A stretch of DNA of 64,000 bases, taken from VRUE01 sp963812335. Lineage in GTDB: Bacteria; Actinomycetota; Thermoleophilia; Solirubrobacterales; 70-9. Of the stretch, positions 35,447-43,578 are shown piece by piece. The translations under genes and the position numbers were made by a program. The stretch is taken from positions 310,001 to 374,000 of the forward strand of contig CAWEUU010000004.1 of the NCBI GenBank assembly GCA_963812335.1, read 5' to 3'. The notes beneath the pieces were generated by a model that made no database searches, was not told where the DNA came from, and saw only the letters and a list, made by a program, of their open reading frames with translations. The first letter of the stretch is position 1, and each line of letters begins with the position of its first letter.

Positions 35447-36391
35447 ATGCCAGAGGCAGGCCTGAAAGAGCTGCTGGAGGCCGGAGTCCACTTCGGCCAC
35501 CAGACGCGGCGCTGGAACCCGAATATGCGCCGCTACATATTCACCGAGCTGGACGGGATCCACATCATCGACCTGCTCCAGACCGAGGCGCTGCTGGAGA
35601 ACGCGCGACGCTTCGCCGGCGAGCTTGCCAGCGGCGGCGGCACGGTGCTCTTCGTCGGCACCAAGAAGCAGGCCCGCGGCCCGGTCCAGGAATGGGCCGA
35701 ACGCTGCAAGATGCCCTACGTCAGCCAGCGCTGGCTCGGCGGCCTGCTGACCAACTTCAACACGATCTCGCAGCGGATCGGCCGCCTGCACGAGCTCACC
35801 GAGTGGCGCGAGGAGGGCAAGCTCGAGTTGCTTCCGACCAAGGAGCGGATGGGCCTGCTGGCCGAGCTCGCCAAGCTCGAGTTCAACCTCGGGGGCGTTC
35901 GCGACATGGACCGGCTCCCGGATGCGGTCTTCGTCACCGACCTCAAAACCGAGGAGATCGCGGTGCGCGAGGCGGTCCGTCTGCGTATCCCGATCATCGG
36001 CCTGGTCGACACCAACTGCGACCCGACCCAAATCGACTACGTCATCCCCGGCAACGACGACGCGATCCGCTCCTGCAAGCTCGTGATCGGCACGATCGGC
36101 GGCGCGGTCGAGGAGGGCGCTGGGGCCTGGCGAGTACAGGAGGAACGCCGCATCGCCGAGGAGATGGAGCGGCGCAAAAAGGAGGAAGAAGAGCGCAAGA
36201 AGCGCGAGGACGAAGAGAAAGAGCGGGTCGAAAAAGAGGAAGCGGAGAAGAAGGCCGCGGAAGAGGCTGCGGCCAAAAAGGCCGCCGAAGCGCCGCCACC
36301 GCCACCCGCGGCAGGGGCGCCCCAGAAACCGGCTGAGCCCGCGGCCGCGAAAGAGGAGAAGGCCCCCGCCGGGGAGGAGGAGGGCAGATGA
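35447..36391 (+). CDS. rpsB: 30S ribosomal protein S2 with long charged C-terminal extension
   Basis: S2 joins the small subunit late, near protein S1 or its equivalent. Residues 1-225 are the normal S2 fold, with GVHFGHQTRRWNPNMR, RWLGGLLTNF and IGLVDTNCDP. The remaining 89 residues are a highly charged Glu/Lys/Arg helix-forming stretch followed by an Ala/Pro/Glu-rich tail. Together they make 314 residues against about 230-260 in most bacteria. AAGGAG (35430-35435) sits 11 nt before ATG 35447. It overlaps tsf (ATGA), the conserved rpsB-tsf pair. Confidence 0.95.
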   Translation: MPEAGLKELLEAGVHFGHQTRRWNPNMRRYIFTELDGIHIIDLLQTEALLENARRFAGELASGGGTVLFVGTKKQARGPVQEWAERCKMPYVSQRWLGGLLTNFNTISQRIGRLHELTEWREEGKLELLPTKERMGLLAELAKLEFNLGGVRDMDRLPDAVFVTDLKTEEIAVREAVRLRIPIIGLVDTNCDPTQIDYVIPGNDDAIRSCKLVIGTIGGAVEEGAGAWRVQEERRIAEEMERRKKEEEERKKREDEEKERVEKEEAEKKAAEEAAAKKAAEAPPPPPAAGAPQKPAEPAAAKEEKAPAGEEEGR

Positions 36392-36990
36392 GCGTTACCG
36401 CAGCCGACGTGAAGGCGCTCAGGGAGCAGACCGGAGCGGCGATGATGGACTGCAAAGCGGCGCTCTCGGAGGCCGAGGGCGACGTCGACCGCGCGGTTGA
36501 GATCCTACGCGTCAAGGGCCAGGCCTCGGCCGCAAAGCGCGAAGGCCGCGGCACCGGCGAGGGCGTCGTCGCCTCCTACATCCACGCCAACGACAAGGTC
36601 GGGGCGATGGTCGAAGTGCAGTGCGAGACCGATTTCGTCGCCCGCAACGAGGACTTCAAGGCCTTCGCCTACGAGGTCGCCCTGCACGTCGCCGCGACCG
36701 CGCCGCAGTACGTCACGATCGAGGAGATCCCCGAGGCCGAGCGCGAGGCCGAGAAGAAGGTCTTCGCGGAGAAGGCGCGCGAGGACGGCAAACCCGACAA
36801 CGTGGTCGAGAAGATCGTCGAGGGCCAGCTCGCCAAGTGGGCGAAGGAAGTAGCGCTGCTCGACCAGGCCCACGTCAACGCCGACAAACACGACTCGAAA
36901 TCGATCGAGGAGCTGCGCCAGGAGCTCGCCGCAAAGACCGGCGAGAACATTCGCGTTGCCCGCTTCGCCTACTTCCGCGTCGGGGCTTGA
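36388..36990 (+). CDS. tsf: Translation elongation factor Ts (short form)
   Basis: EF-Ts exchanges GDP for GTP on EF-Tu. The 200-residue protein begins with the UBA-like domain (VKALREQTGAAMMDCKAALS) and contains the EF-Tu binding motif CETDFVARNEDF. At 200 residues it is the short type with a single core subdomain repeat, as in Thermus, against about 280 in E. coli. ATG 36388 overlaps rpsB; the stop overlaps the TTG start of pyrH. Confidence 0.94.
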   Translation: MSVTAADVKALREQTGAAMMDCKAALSEAEGDVDRAVEILRVKGQASAAKREGRGTGEGVVASYIHANDKVGAMVEVQCETDFVARNEDFKAFAYEVALHVAATAPQYVTIEEIPEAEREAEKKVFAEKAREDGKPDNVVEKIVEGQLAKWAKEVALLDQAHVNADKHDSKSIEELRQELAAKTGENIRVARFAYFRVGA

Positions 36991-37721
36991 CCGGGCCCGA
37001 GCCGAAATTCGGTCGCATCCTCCTGAAGCTCTCGGGGGAGGCGCTGATGGGAGAGCGCGAGCACGGCACCGACGCCGAGGAGGTCGAACGGATCGCCCGC
37101 CAGGTGGCGGCGGTTCGGGCGCGCGGGGTGGAGGTGGCGATCGTCGTAGGCGCCGGCAACATCTACCGCGGCCTGGCCGGCGCCGCGGCGGGGATGGACC
37201 GTGCCACCGGCGACTACATGGGGATGCTGGCGACGGTGCTCAACGCGCTCACCCTGCAGGACGCGCTTGAGAAGCACGGCGAGCACACCCGGGTGATGTC
37301 GGCGATCGACGTCAAGGAGGTCGCCGAGCCCTACATCCGCCGCCGCGCGATGCGCCACCTGGAGAAGGGCCGCGTGGTGATCTTCGCCGCCGGCACCGGT
37401 AACCCGTTCTTCACCACCGACACCGCGGCGGCGCTGCGGGCGCTGGAGATCCACGCGGAGACGATCCTGATGGCCAAGAACGGGGTGGAGGGGGTCTACG
37501 ACTCCGACCCGGCTACCAATCCGGCGGCCGAATTCATCCCCGAGATCGGCCACCGCGAAGCGATCGAGCGCGGACTCAAGGTGATGGACTCGACCGCGCT
37601 CTCGCTCTGCATGGACAACGACCTGCCGATCTACGTCTTCAACATGGGCGACGAGACCAACATAGATAGGATCGTCAGCGGCGAGAGGGTGGGCACGCTG
37701 GTCGCCAGCGTCCCCACCTGA
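36987..37721 (+). CDS. pyrH: Uridylate kinase
   Basis: PyrH phosphorylates UMP to UDP for nucleotide and cell-wall precursor synthesis. The 244-residue amino-acid-kinase-fold protein starts with RILLKLSGEALMG, then VVGAGNIYRG, GTGNPFFTTDTAAALRA and AKNGVEGVYDSDP. I place the start at TTG 36987, which overlaps the tsf stop (TTGA) and gives the normal length. Upstream in-frame starts lie within tsf. The order rpsB-tsf-pyrH-frr is widely conserved. Confidence 0.94.
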   Translation: MTGPEPKFGRILLKLSGEALMGEREHGTDAEEVERIARQVAAVRARGVEVAIVVGAGNIYRGLAGAAAGMDRATGDYMGMLATVLNALTLQDALEKHGEHTRVMSAIDVKEVAEPYIRRRAMRHLEKGRVVIFAAGTGNPFFTTDTAAALRALEIHAETILMAKNGVEGVYDSDPATNPAAEFIPEIGHREAIERGLKVMDSTALSLCMDNDLPIYVFNMGDETNIDRIVSGERVGTLVASVPT

Positions 37722-37737
37722 GACAGGAGAGGAACCA

Positions 37738-38301
37738 GTGGAGCTGATCGACGAGCTGCTCAAGGACGCCGAAGACCGCATGCAGAAGTCGGTCGAGTCG
37801 AGTCGTGGCGAGTTGGCGACGGTGCGCACCGGGCGTGCCTCACCGCACCTGCTCGACCGAATCATGGTCGACTACTACGGCTCGCAGACGTCGCTCAAGC
37901 AGCTTGCCAACGTCGCCGCCTCGGACGCCCGCCTGCTCACGGTGACGCCCTTCGACAAGGGCTCGATCGGCGAAATCGAGAAAGCGATCCAGGAGTCCGA
38001 CGTCGGCCTCACCCCGAGCAACGACGGCAGCGTGATCCGGCTGCAGATCCCAGAACTGACCGAGGAGCGCCGCCGCGAGATGGTCAAGGTCGTCCACGGG
38101 GTCGCCGAGGAGGGGCGGATCGCGATCCGCAACGTCCGCCGCGACACGATGAGCGACCTGCGCGACCTGAAGAAGGAGGGCGAAGCGGGCGAGGACGACG
38201 AGCGTCGCGCCGAGAGCACCCTGCAGAAGCAGACCGACGAGGCGATCTCGGTGATCGACGAGCTCTTGAAAGGGAAGGAAGAGGAGATCCTCGAGGTGTG
38301 A
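37738..38301 (+). CDS. frr: Ribosome recycling factor
   Basis: RRF splits post-termination ribosomes together with EF-G. The 187-residue protein has the two-domain tRNA-mimic layout with VRTGRASPHLLDRIMVDYYG near the N-terminus, and NVRRDTMSDLRDLKKEGE followed by EDDERRAES-type motifs near the C-terminus. AGGAGAGG before GTG 37738 supports the start. It overlaps uppS by 4 nt. Confidence 0.96.
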   Translation: MELIDELLKDAEDRMQKSVESSRGELATVRTGRASPHLLDRIMVDYYGSQTSLKQLANVAASDARLLTVTPFDKGSIGEIEKAIQESDVGLTPSNDGSVIRLQIPELTEERRREMVKVVHGVAEEGRIAIRNVRRDTMSDLRDLKKEGEAGEDDERRAESTLQKQTDEAISVIDELLKGKEEEILEV

Positions 38302-38969
38302 GCGCCTCCGCGCGGTACGTCGCGATCATCACCGACGGCAACGGGCGCTGGGCGCAGCAACGCGGCCTACCGACCGTGGAGGGCCACCGGGCGGGCGCCG
38401 ACACGGTCAAGGCGCGCCTGCGTGACGCAGTCGAGCTCGGAGTAGAGGAGCTGACGGTCTTCTCCTTCTCGACCGAGAACTGGGCGCGGCCAAGCGAGGA
38501 GGTCGAGGGCCTGATGCGGATGTTCGCCGAGCGGATCGACAGCGAGACCCCGGAGCTGAACGACGAAGGCGTTCGGATGCGCTTCACCGGCCGTCGCGAG
38601 GGCGTAGCGGCGGAGCTCGTCGAGCGCATGGAATGGGCCGAGGAGACGACCGCGGCAAACGACCGCATTGTTCTCTACGTCGCCTTCAACTACGGCGGTA
38701 GGGCGGAGATCGTCGACGCGGCGCGAAGCTTCCAGGGAGATTCCGAGGAGGAGTTCCGCCGTGGGCTCTACGCACCCGAGATGCACGATCCAGACCTCCT
38801 GATCCGAACCAGCGGCGAGCAGCGGATCTCCAACTACCTGCTCTGGCAGTGCGCCTACTCGGAGCTGGTCTTCCGCGACGAGTTCTGGCCCGACTTCGGC
38901 CGCGAGGCCTTCGAGGAATCTTTGCGCGAGTTCGATTTGCGCCGGCGGCGCTTCGGGACGAGGGAATAG
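38298..38969 (+). CDS. uppS: Isoprenyl transferase (undecaprenyl diphosphate synthase type)
   Basis: This cis-prenyltransferase elongates farnesyl diphosphate with IPP to the lipid carrier for peptidoglycan. The 223-residue protein starts AIITDGNGRWAQQRGLP with the catalytic Asp, followed by GHRAGADT, FSTENWARPSEEV and DLLIRTSGEQRISNYLLWQ. Chain length cannot be read from sequence; actinobacteria can make decaprenyl instead of undecaprenyl. It is coupled to frr and abuts cdsA. Confidence 0.94.
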   Translation: MSASARYVAIITDGNGRWAQQRGLPTVEGHRAGADTVKARLRDAVELGVEELTVFSFSTENWARPSEEVEGLMRMFAERIDSETPELNDEGVRMRFTGRREGVAAELVERMEWAEETTAANDRIVLYVAFNYGGRAEIVDAARSFQGDSEEEFRRGLYAPEMHDPDLLIRTSGEQRISNYLLWQCAYSELVFRDEFWPDFGREAFEESLREFDLRRRRFGTRE

Positions 38970-39869
38970 GTGGCTCGGGACCTCTTCGACGAGGAGATGT
39001 TCTCCGAAGGGGCGCCGCCCCCGCGCAAGCGGACGCCGCGCAAGCCGCCGCGGCGACAGCGCGGCGCGGCGCTCGGCGGCGAGACCGCCCGGCGGATCCT
39101 GGTCGCGATCCCGTGGATCGCCTTTGCGATCGCGATTGTCGTCGCCGGTGACCTCATCTTTGCCGGTGCGATGGTCGCGATCGGCCTGCTCTGCCTGCGT
39201 GAGTACTTCCTGATGACGGCCGAGTTGCGACCGCTGCACCTCGCCGCCTACCTCACGGTGCCGGCCTTGATCGCGGCAGCCCACTTCGGCACGGCGTTCA
39301 ACGTGTTGCTGATCGCCACTGCTTCCTTCTTGCTGTTGTTCTTCTTCGGCGCCCGGCTGCAACCGCGCGAAGGCGTCGTCGTGGCGATGGCCGTGACGCT
39401 GCTCGGCACGATCTGGGTCGGCCTGCCGCTGGTCCACGCGGTGCTGCTGCGCGACCTGCCCGACCACGGCGCGGCGCTGCTGATCGACGTCCTCGTCGGC
39501 ACCTTCGCCGCCGACACCGGCGCCTACGCCACAGGGCGAATGTTCGGCTCACACCGGATCGCCCCCGACCTATCGCCCAACAAGACGATCGAGGGGCTCG
39601 TCGGTGGCTTCCTGATCGGCACGATGGCCTTCTGGTTCGCCGGGCTCTACCAGGACTGGCTGACCGGGGTCGACGCGCTGACCATCGGCGCCGCTGTCGC
39701 GGCGGTCGGCCCGGTCGGCGACCTCTTCGCCTCGATGGTCAAGCGTGACCTCGGCGTCAAGGACACCGGCAAGCTGTTCGGTCCGCATGGCGGCCTGCTC
39801 GACCGCCTCGATGCAGTTTTCTTCACGATCGTCGTCGGCTACTACCTCTCCGTCCAACTCGTGTACTGA
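38970..39869 (+). CDS. cdsA: Phosphatidate cytidylyltransferase
   Basis: CdsA makes CDP-diacylglycerol from phosphatidate and CTP for all phospholipids, including the PgsA product downstream. The 299-residue protein has a basic, Pro/Arg-rich cytoplasmic head (1-45), about seven to eight membrane helices, and the family signature GDLFASMVKRDLGVKDTGK followed by PHGGLLDRLDA. GTG 38970 directly follows the uppS stop. The R1b palindrome begins at the base after its own stop. Confidence 0.93.
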   Translation: MARDLFDEEMFSEGAPPPRKRTPRKPPRRQRGAALGGETARRILVAIPWIAFAIAIVVAGDLIFAGAMVAIGLLCLREYFLMTAELRPLHLAAYLTVPALIAAAHFGTAFNVLLIATASFLLLFFFGARLQPREGVVVAMAVTLLGTIWVGLPLVHAVLLRDLPDHGAALLIDVLVGTFAADTGAYATGRMFGSHRIAPDLSPNKTIEGLVGGFLIGTMAFWFAGLYQDWLTGVDALTIGAAVAAVGPVGDLFASMVKRDLGVKDTGKLFGPHGGLLDRLDAVFFTIVVGYYLSVQLVY

Positions 39870-39978
39870 GCCGATCCCGGTAGGGGTTCCACTTAACTTT
39901 TTCCGAAGACCGCTGTCTGCTGTCCGCCGGCCTCGCCGCGGAAAAAGTACAAGACGTTCCACCCCTACCGGGATCGGC
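39870..39978. repeat. R1b: full copy of the R1 extragenic palindrome
   Basis: Outer arms 39870-39887 and 39961-39978 pair perfectly over 18 bp; an inner stem pairs 39896-39905 with 39939-39948 over 10 bp. Between and beside them lie TCCACTTAACTTTTT and AAAAAGTACAAGACGTTCC, nearly identical to R1c. The element starts at the base after the cdsA stop and ends 7 nt before the dxr -10 box. Confidence 0.88.
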
Positions 39979-39985
39979 CCACCCC

Positions 39986-39991
39986 TATGCT
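39986..39991 (+). promoter_or_regulatory. -10 box of dxr (leaderless)
   Basis: TATGCT ends 6 nt before ATG 39998, directly after R1b. Confidence 0.55.
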
Positions 39992-39997
39992 CTCGTC

Positions 39998-41143
39998 ATG
40001 AAGAAGATCGTGATTCTGGGCTCGACGGGGTCGATTGGCGTCCAGGCACTGGAGATCGCTGCCACCTCGGGAGAGCTGCAGGTGACAGGGCTGGCCGCCG
40101 GAACAAGTTGGGAAAAGCTGCTGGAGCAAGCTCGACAGCACGGTGTGCCCGTAGCTGCCCTGGCGGATGCCGACGCCGCGCGCCAGGTCCAGAAATCCTG
40201 GAATGGCAGGGTTCTTGGTGGGGAGGCCGGGATTCGTGAATTGATTGCGGTGACGGAGCCCGATCTTGTTCTCAACGGAATGGTCGGAGCGGCCGGACTT
40301 GCGCCCACCATCGCCGCCCTCACTGAGGGCATCGATGTCGCTCTGGCCAACAAGGAGAGCCTGGTGATCGGCGGCGAGCTGACCACTGCCTTGGCCGAGG
40401 CGACAGGGGCGCGGCTGTTGCCGGTCGACTCTGAGCACTCGGCGCTGTTCCAGCTGATCGGCGCCGAGCAGCCGGGCACGGTGGAGCGCCTGATTCTTAC
40501 TGCCTCCGGCGGTCCCTTCCGCGGCCGCAAGGACCTTTCCGGGGTGGGGGTCGAGGACGCCCTCGCGCACCCGACCTGGAAGATGGGAGGGCGGATCACG
40601 ATCGACTCGGCGACGCTGATGAACAAGGGCTTCGAGGCGATCGAGGCGCACCACCTGTTCGCCGTCCCCTACGAGCGGATCGAGGTCGTCGTCCACCCCC
40701 AGTCGATCGTCCACTCGCTGATTGACCTCAATGACGGCGCGACCCTGGCCCACCTCGGCTATCCCGACATGCGGGTGCCGATCTCCTACGCCCTGCACTA
40801 CCCGGAGCGGGCCGACGTGGCAGTGCCGCGCCTCGACCTTGCCGAGGTCGGCGAGCTCAGCTTCGAGCAGCCAGACCCGGAGACCTTTGCCTGCCTGCGC
40901 CTGGCGCTGGACGCCGGACGAGTGGGTGGGACCGCGCCCTGCGTGCTCAATGCCGCCGACGAGGTCGCCGTCGCCGCCTTCCTCGACGGCCGGATCGAGT
41001 TCACAGCGATCGCCACCGCGATCGAGGCGGTGCTGGCGGACATGCCGGCGCTGCCGGTGACCCATTTCGATGACCTCTTCGCCGTCGACGCCGAGGCGCG
41101 GCGCCGCACCGAAGAGCGGGTCGGGGGGTTGGCAAAGGTATGA
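39998..41143 (+). CDS. dxr: 1-deoxy-D-xylulose 5-phosphate reductoisomerase
   Basis: Dxr is the first committed enzyme of the MEP isoprenoid pathway, converting DXP to MEP with NADPH. It is the fosmidomycin target. The 381-residue protein has ILGSTGSIGVQALE, ANKESLVIGG, the metal and substrate residues in PVDSEHSALFQ, TASGGPFRG and ATLMNKGFE. The first 130 codons use more A/T-ending codons than the rest, read by eye. It overlaps rseP by ATGA; ispG of the same pathway is one gene away. Confidence 0.96.
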   Translation: MKKIVILGSTGSIGVQALEIAATSGELQVTGLAAGTSWEKLLEQARQHGVPVAALADADAARQVQKSWNGRVLGGEAGIRELIAVTEPDLVLNGMVGAAGLAPTIAALTEGIDVALANKESLVIGGELTTALAEATGARLLPVDSEHSALFQLIGAEQPGTVERLILTASGGPFRGRKDLSGVGVEDALAHPTWKMGGRITIDSATLMNKGFEAIEAHHLFAVPYERIEVVVHPQSIVHSLIDLNDGATLAHLGYPDMRVPISYALHYPERADVAVPRLDLAEVGELSFEQPDPETFACLRLALDAGRVGGTAPCVLNAADEVAVAAFLDGRIEFTAIATAIEAVLADMPALPVTHFDDLFAVDAEARRRTEERVGGLAKV

Positions 41144-42228
41144 ACTGGCTGCTGATCTTCCTCGGCTTCTCGCTGCTGATCATCCTGCACGAGGCCGGCC
41201 ACTTCTTCGCCGCCAAGGCGACGGGGATGCGGGTCGAGCGCTTCTTCCTCTTCTTTCCCCCGAAGCTGGTCTCGATCAAGCGCGGCGAGACCGAGTACGG
41301 GATCGGCGCGATCCCGGCGGGGGGCTTCGTGAAGATCAGCGGCATGAACCCCGACGAGGAGCTGCCGCCCGAGGCCGAGGGGCGCGGCTACTACGACCAG
41401 CCGGTCTGGAAGCGGATCGTCGTGATCGGCGCCGGGCCCGCCGTCAACATCGTGCTCGCCTTCGCGATCCTCTTCGTGCTCGCGTTCGGCGTCAACGAGC
41501 CGAACCAGACGGTCGGCGAAGTCTTCCCGGACACGCCGGCGGCGGCGAAACTGAAGGCCGGCGACGAGATCCTCGCCGTCGACGGCAACCGCTACCTCAA
41601 CCTCGATCTCGAGAGGCGGCTCGAACGCTTCCGCGACGAGGTTGCCGCCCATCGCTGCGCCGGCAAGCAGGTGGACGGCTGCCGGGCGCTCACGCCGGTC
41701 GAGCTGACCGTCGCCCGCGACGGCCTGCTGAAGACGGTCGCCGTGCGGCCCGAATACAACGGCGAAGCGAAGCGCGCCCTGGTCGGCTTCGGCTATGGCA
41801 CCGAGCCGGCCGAACTCGGCGCCGCGGGGGCCGCTAGCTGGGCCGGCGACACGATGTGGCTGGTCGCCAGCCGCACGGCGACCGTCTTCGCCAAGCTGTT
41901 CGAAAGGGAGAAGCGGGAGGAAGTCTCGGGTGTGGTCGGCGTCAGCGCCGTGGCCAACGAAACGATCGACTTCAGCACCGAGCGCTCGCTGCTACTGCTC
42001 GCCCTGGTCAGCCTCTCGCTCGGCCTGATCAACCTCTTCCCGTTCCTGCCGCTCGACGGCGGCCACATCTTCTGGAGCCTGGCCGAGAAGGTGCGCGGCA
42101 GGCCGATCCCGTTCTCGATCCTCGAGCGCGCCAGCGCGGTCGGCTTCGTGCTCGTGATCATGCTCTTCTTCCTCGGCCTCAGCAACGACATCGGCCGCCT
42201 CACCGGCGAAGGCTTCGGCGTCCGATAG
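41140..42228 (+). CDS. rseP: RIP-type intramembrane zinc metalloprotease (RseP/Rip1 family)
   Basis: This site-2 protease cleaves membrane anti-sigma factors and signal peptides within the bilayer. The 362-residue protein has the zinc motif HEAGH at residues 17-21 in the first helix, a PDZ domain (about 125-190), and the second metal motif NLFPFLPLDGGHIFW in a late helix. dxr-rseP-ispG is the standard actinobacterial order. The 49173-50057 protein is a conceivable membrane partner but there is no direct evidence. Confidence 0.93.
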   Translation: MNWLLIFLGFSLLIILHEAGHFFAAKATGMRVERFFLFFPPKLVSIKRGETEYGIGAIPAGGFVKISGMNPDEELPPEAEGRGYYDQPVWKRIVVIGAGPAVNIVLAFAILFVLAFGVNEPNQTVGEVFPDTPAAAKLKAGDEILAVDGNRYLNLDLERRLERFRDEVAAHRCAGKQVDGCRALTPVELTVARDGLLKTVAVRPEYNGEAKRALVGFGYGTEPAELGAAGAASWAGDTMWLVASRTATVFAKLFEREKREEVSGVVGVSAVANETIDFSTERSLLLLALVSLSLGLINLFPFLPLDGGHIFWSLAEKVRGRPIPFSILERASAVGFVLVIMLFFLGLSNDIGRLTGEGFGVR

Positions 42229-42251
42229 ACGGGGACACAGCTCAGCCCAGA

Positions 42252-42257
42252 TAGCCT
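42252..42257 (+). promoter_or_regulatory. -10 box of ispG (leaderless)
   Basis: TAGCCT ends 6 nt before ATG 42264 in the 35-nt gap after rseP. Confidence 0.55.
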
Positions 42258-42263
42258 GTAGGC

Positions 42264-43517
42264 ATGGCTTCGAAGCGGCAGATATTTGTCGGCAAGGTGC
42301 CCGTCGGCGGTGGCGCGCCGGTGGCGGTGCAGACGATGACCAAGACCGAGACCGCCAACCTAACGGCGACGATGGAGCAGATCCGCACCGTGGCCGACGC
42401 CGGGGCCGACATCGTCCGCGTCGCGGTGCCGCGCGACAAGGACGTCGAGGCGCTGAAGACGATCGTCACCGAGTCGCCGATCCCGGTGATCGCCGATATC
42501 CACTTCAACCACACTCTGGCGCTGAAGGCGATCGACGCCGGCGCCCACTGCATCCGACTCAACCCGGGCAATATCGGAGGCCGCGACAAGGTCGCCGAGG
42601 TCGCCGAGAAGGCGACCGCCGCCGGAGTCCCGATGCGTATCGGGGTCAACTCCGGCTCGCTGCCCAGGCACCTGCACGCGCTCGAGCGCGAATCGCCGGT
42701 CGAGGCGCTGGTCGCCGCCGCGGGTGAGTTCGTCGAGCTGATGGAGGGCCTCGAATTCGAGGACTTCAAGGTCTCGATCAAGTCGACCAACGTGCCCAAC
42801 ACAATCGCCGCCAACCGCCTGCTCTCAGAGAAGATCCCCTACCCGCTGCACCTCGGGATCACCGAGGCGGGGACGAAATGGTCGGGCTCGCTCAAGTCCT
42901 CGGTCGGGCTCGGCACGCTGCTCGCCGACGGGATCGGCGACACGATCCGGATCAGCCTCTCGACCTTCCATGCCGAGGAGGAGGTCAAGGTCGCCTGGGA
43001 GATCCTCAAGGCGCTGCAGCTGCGCGAGCGCGGCCCGGTGCTGATCGCCTGCCCGACCTGTGGCCGTCTGCAGTTCGACATGGACTCGGTCGTTGCCGAA
43101 ATCGAGCAGAGGTTGGAGGGCTACGTCGAGCCGGTCGAGGTCGCGGTGCTGGGCTGCGCGGTGAACGGAATCGGTGAGGCCAGCCATGCCGACTTCGGCA
43201 TTGCCGGAGCCAAGAACGAGGGCCTGATCTACGCCCACGGCAAGCCGCTGCGCAAGGTCCCACAGGCCAAGCTCGTCGATACCCTGTTCGAGGAGATCGA
43301 CAAGTCGCTCGATCGCGGCAAGGTCGAGTTCGACGAGGCCGAGGCTCGCGAGGGCGCCGAGTGGCTGGCAAAGATCGAGGAGGAAAACGCGGGCGAGCTG
43401 ACGCCCGAGAAGATCGCGCAGATGGAGAAGGAAGCGGTCGAGAAGGGGGAGGCGGACAAGGTGCTGCTCGACGAGGACGCCTCGCCGACCGCGAGCCGCC
43501 GCTTCACCCGGGCCTGA
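42264..43517 (+). CDS. ispG: 4-hydroxy-3-methylbut-2-en-1-yl diphosphate synthase
   Basis: IspG reduces MEcPP to HMBPP, the penultimate MEP-pathway step, with a [4Fe-4S] cluster. The protein has the barrel motifs TMTKTETANLTATMEQI, IADIHFN and NPGNIGGRDKV, and a cluster domain with CPTCGRLQFD and GCAVNGIGEASHADFG. The 417 residues exceed the roughly 370-390 usual for this type. The extra part is a charged C-terminal tail after about residue 355. Confidence 0.95.
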   Translation: MASKRQIFVGKVPVGGGAPVAVQTMTKTETANLTATMEQIRTVADAGADIVRVAVPRDKDVEALKTIVTESPIPVIADIHFNHTLALKAIDAGAHCIRLNPGNIGGRDKVAEVAEKATAAGVPMRIGVNSGSLPRHLHALERESPVEALVAAAGEFVELMEGLEFEDFKVSIKSTNVPNTIAANRLLSEKIPYPLHLGITEAGTKWSGSLKSSVGLGTLLADGIGDTIRISLSTFHAEEEVKVAWEILKALQLRERGPVLIACPTCGRLQFDMDSVVAEIEQRLEGYVEPVEVAVLGCAVNGIGEASHADFGIAGAKNEGLIYAHGKPLRKVPQAKLVDTLFEEIDKSLDRGKVEFDEAEAREGAEWLAKIEEENAGELTPEKIAQMEKEAVEKGEADKVLLDEDASPTASRRFTRA

Positions 43518-43566
43518 GCGTCGCGCTTGACATCTACTGCCGCCAGCCAACCGCCTTACCAGTGGA

Positions 43567-43572
43567 TAGGTT
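43567..43572 (+). promoter_or_regulatory. -10 box of proS (leaderless)
   Basis: TAGGTT ends 6 nt before GTG 43579. Confidence 0.55.
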
Positions 43573-43578
43573 TCGCGT

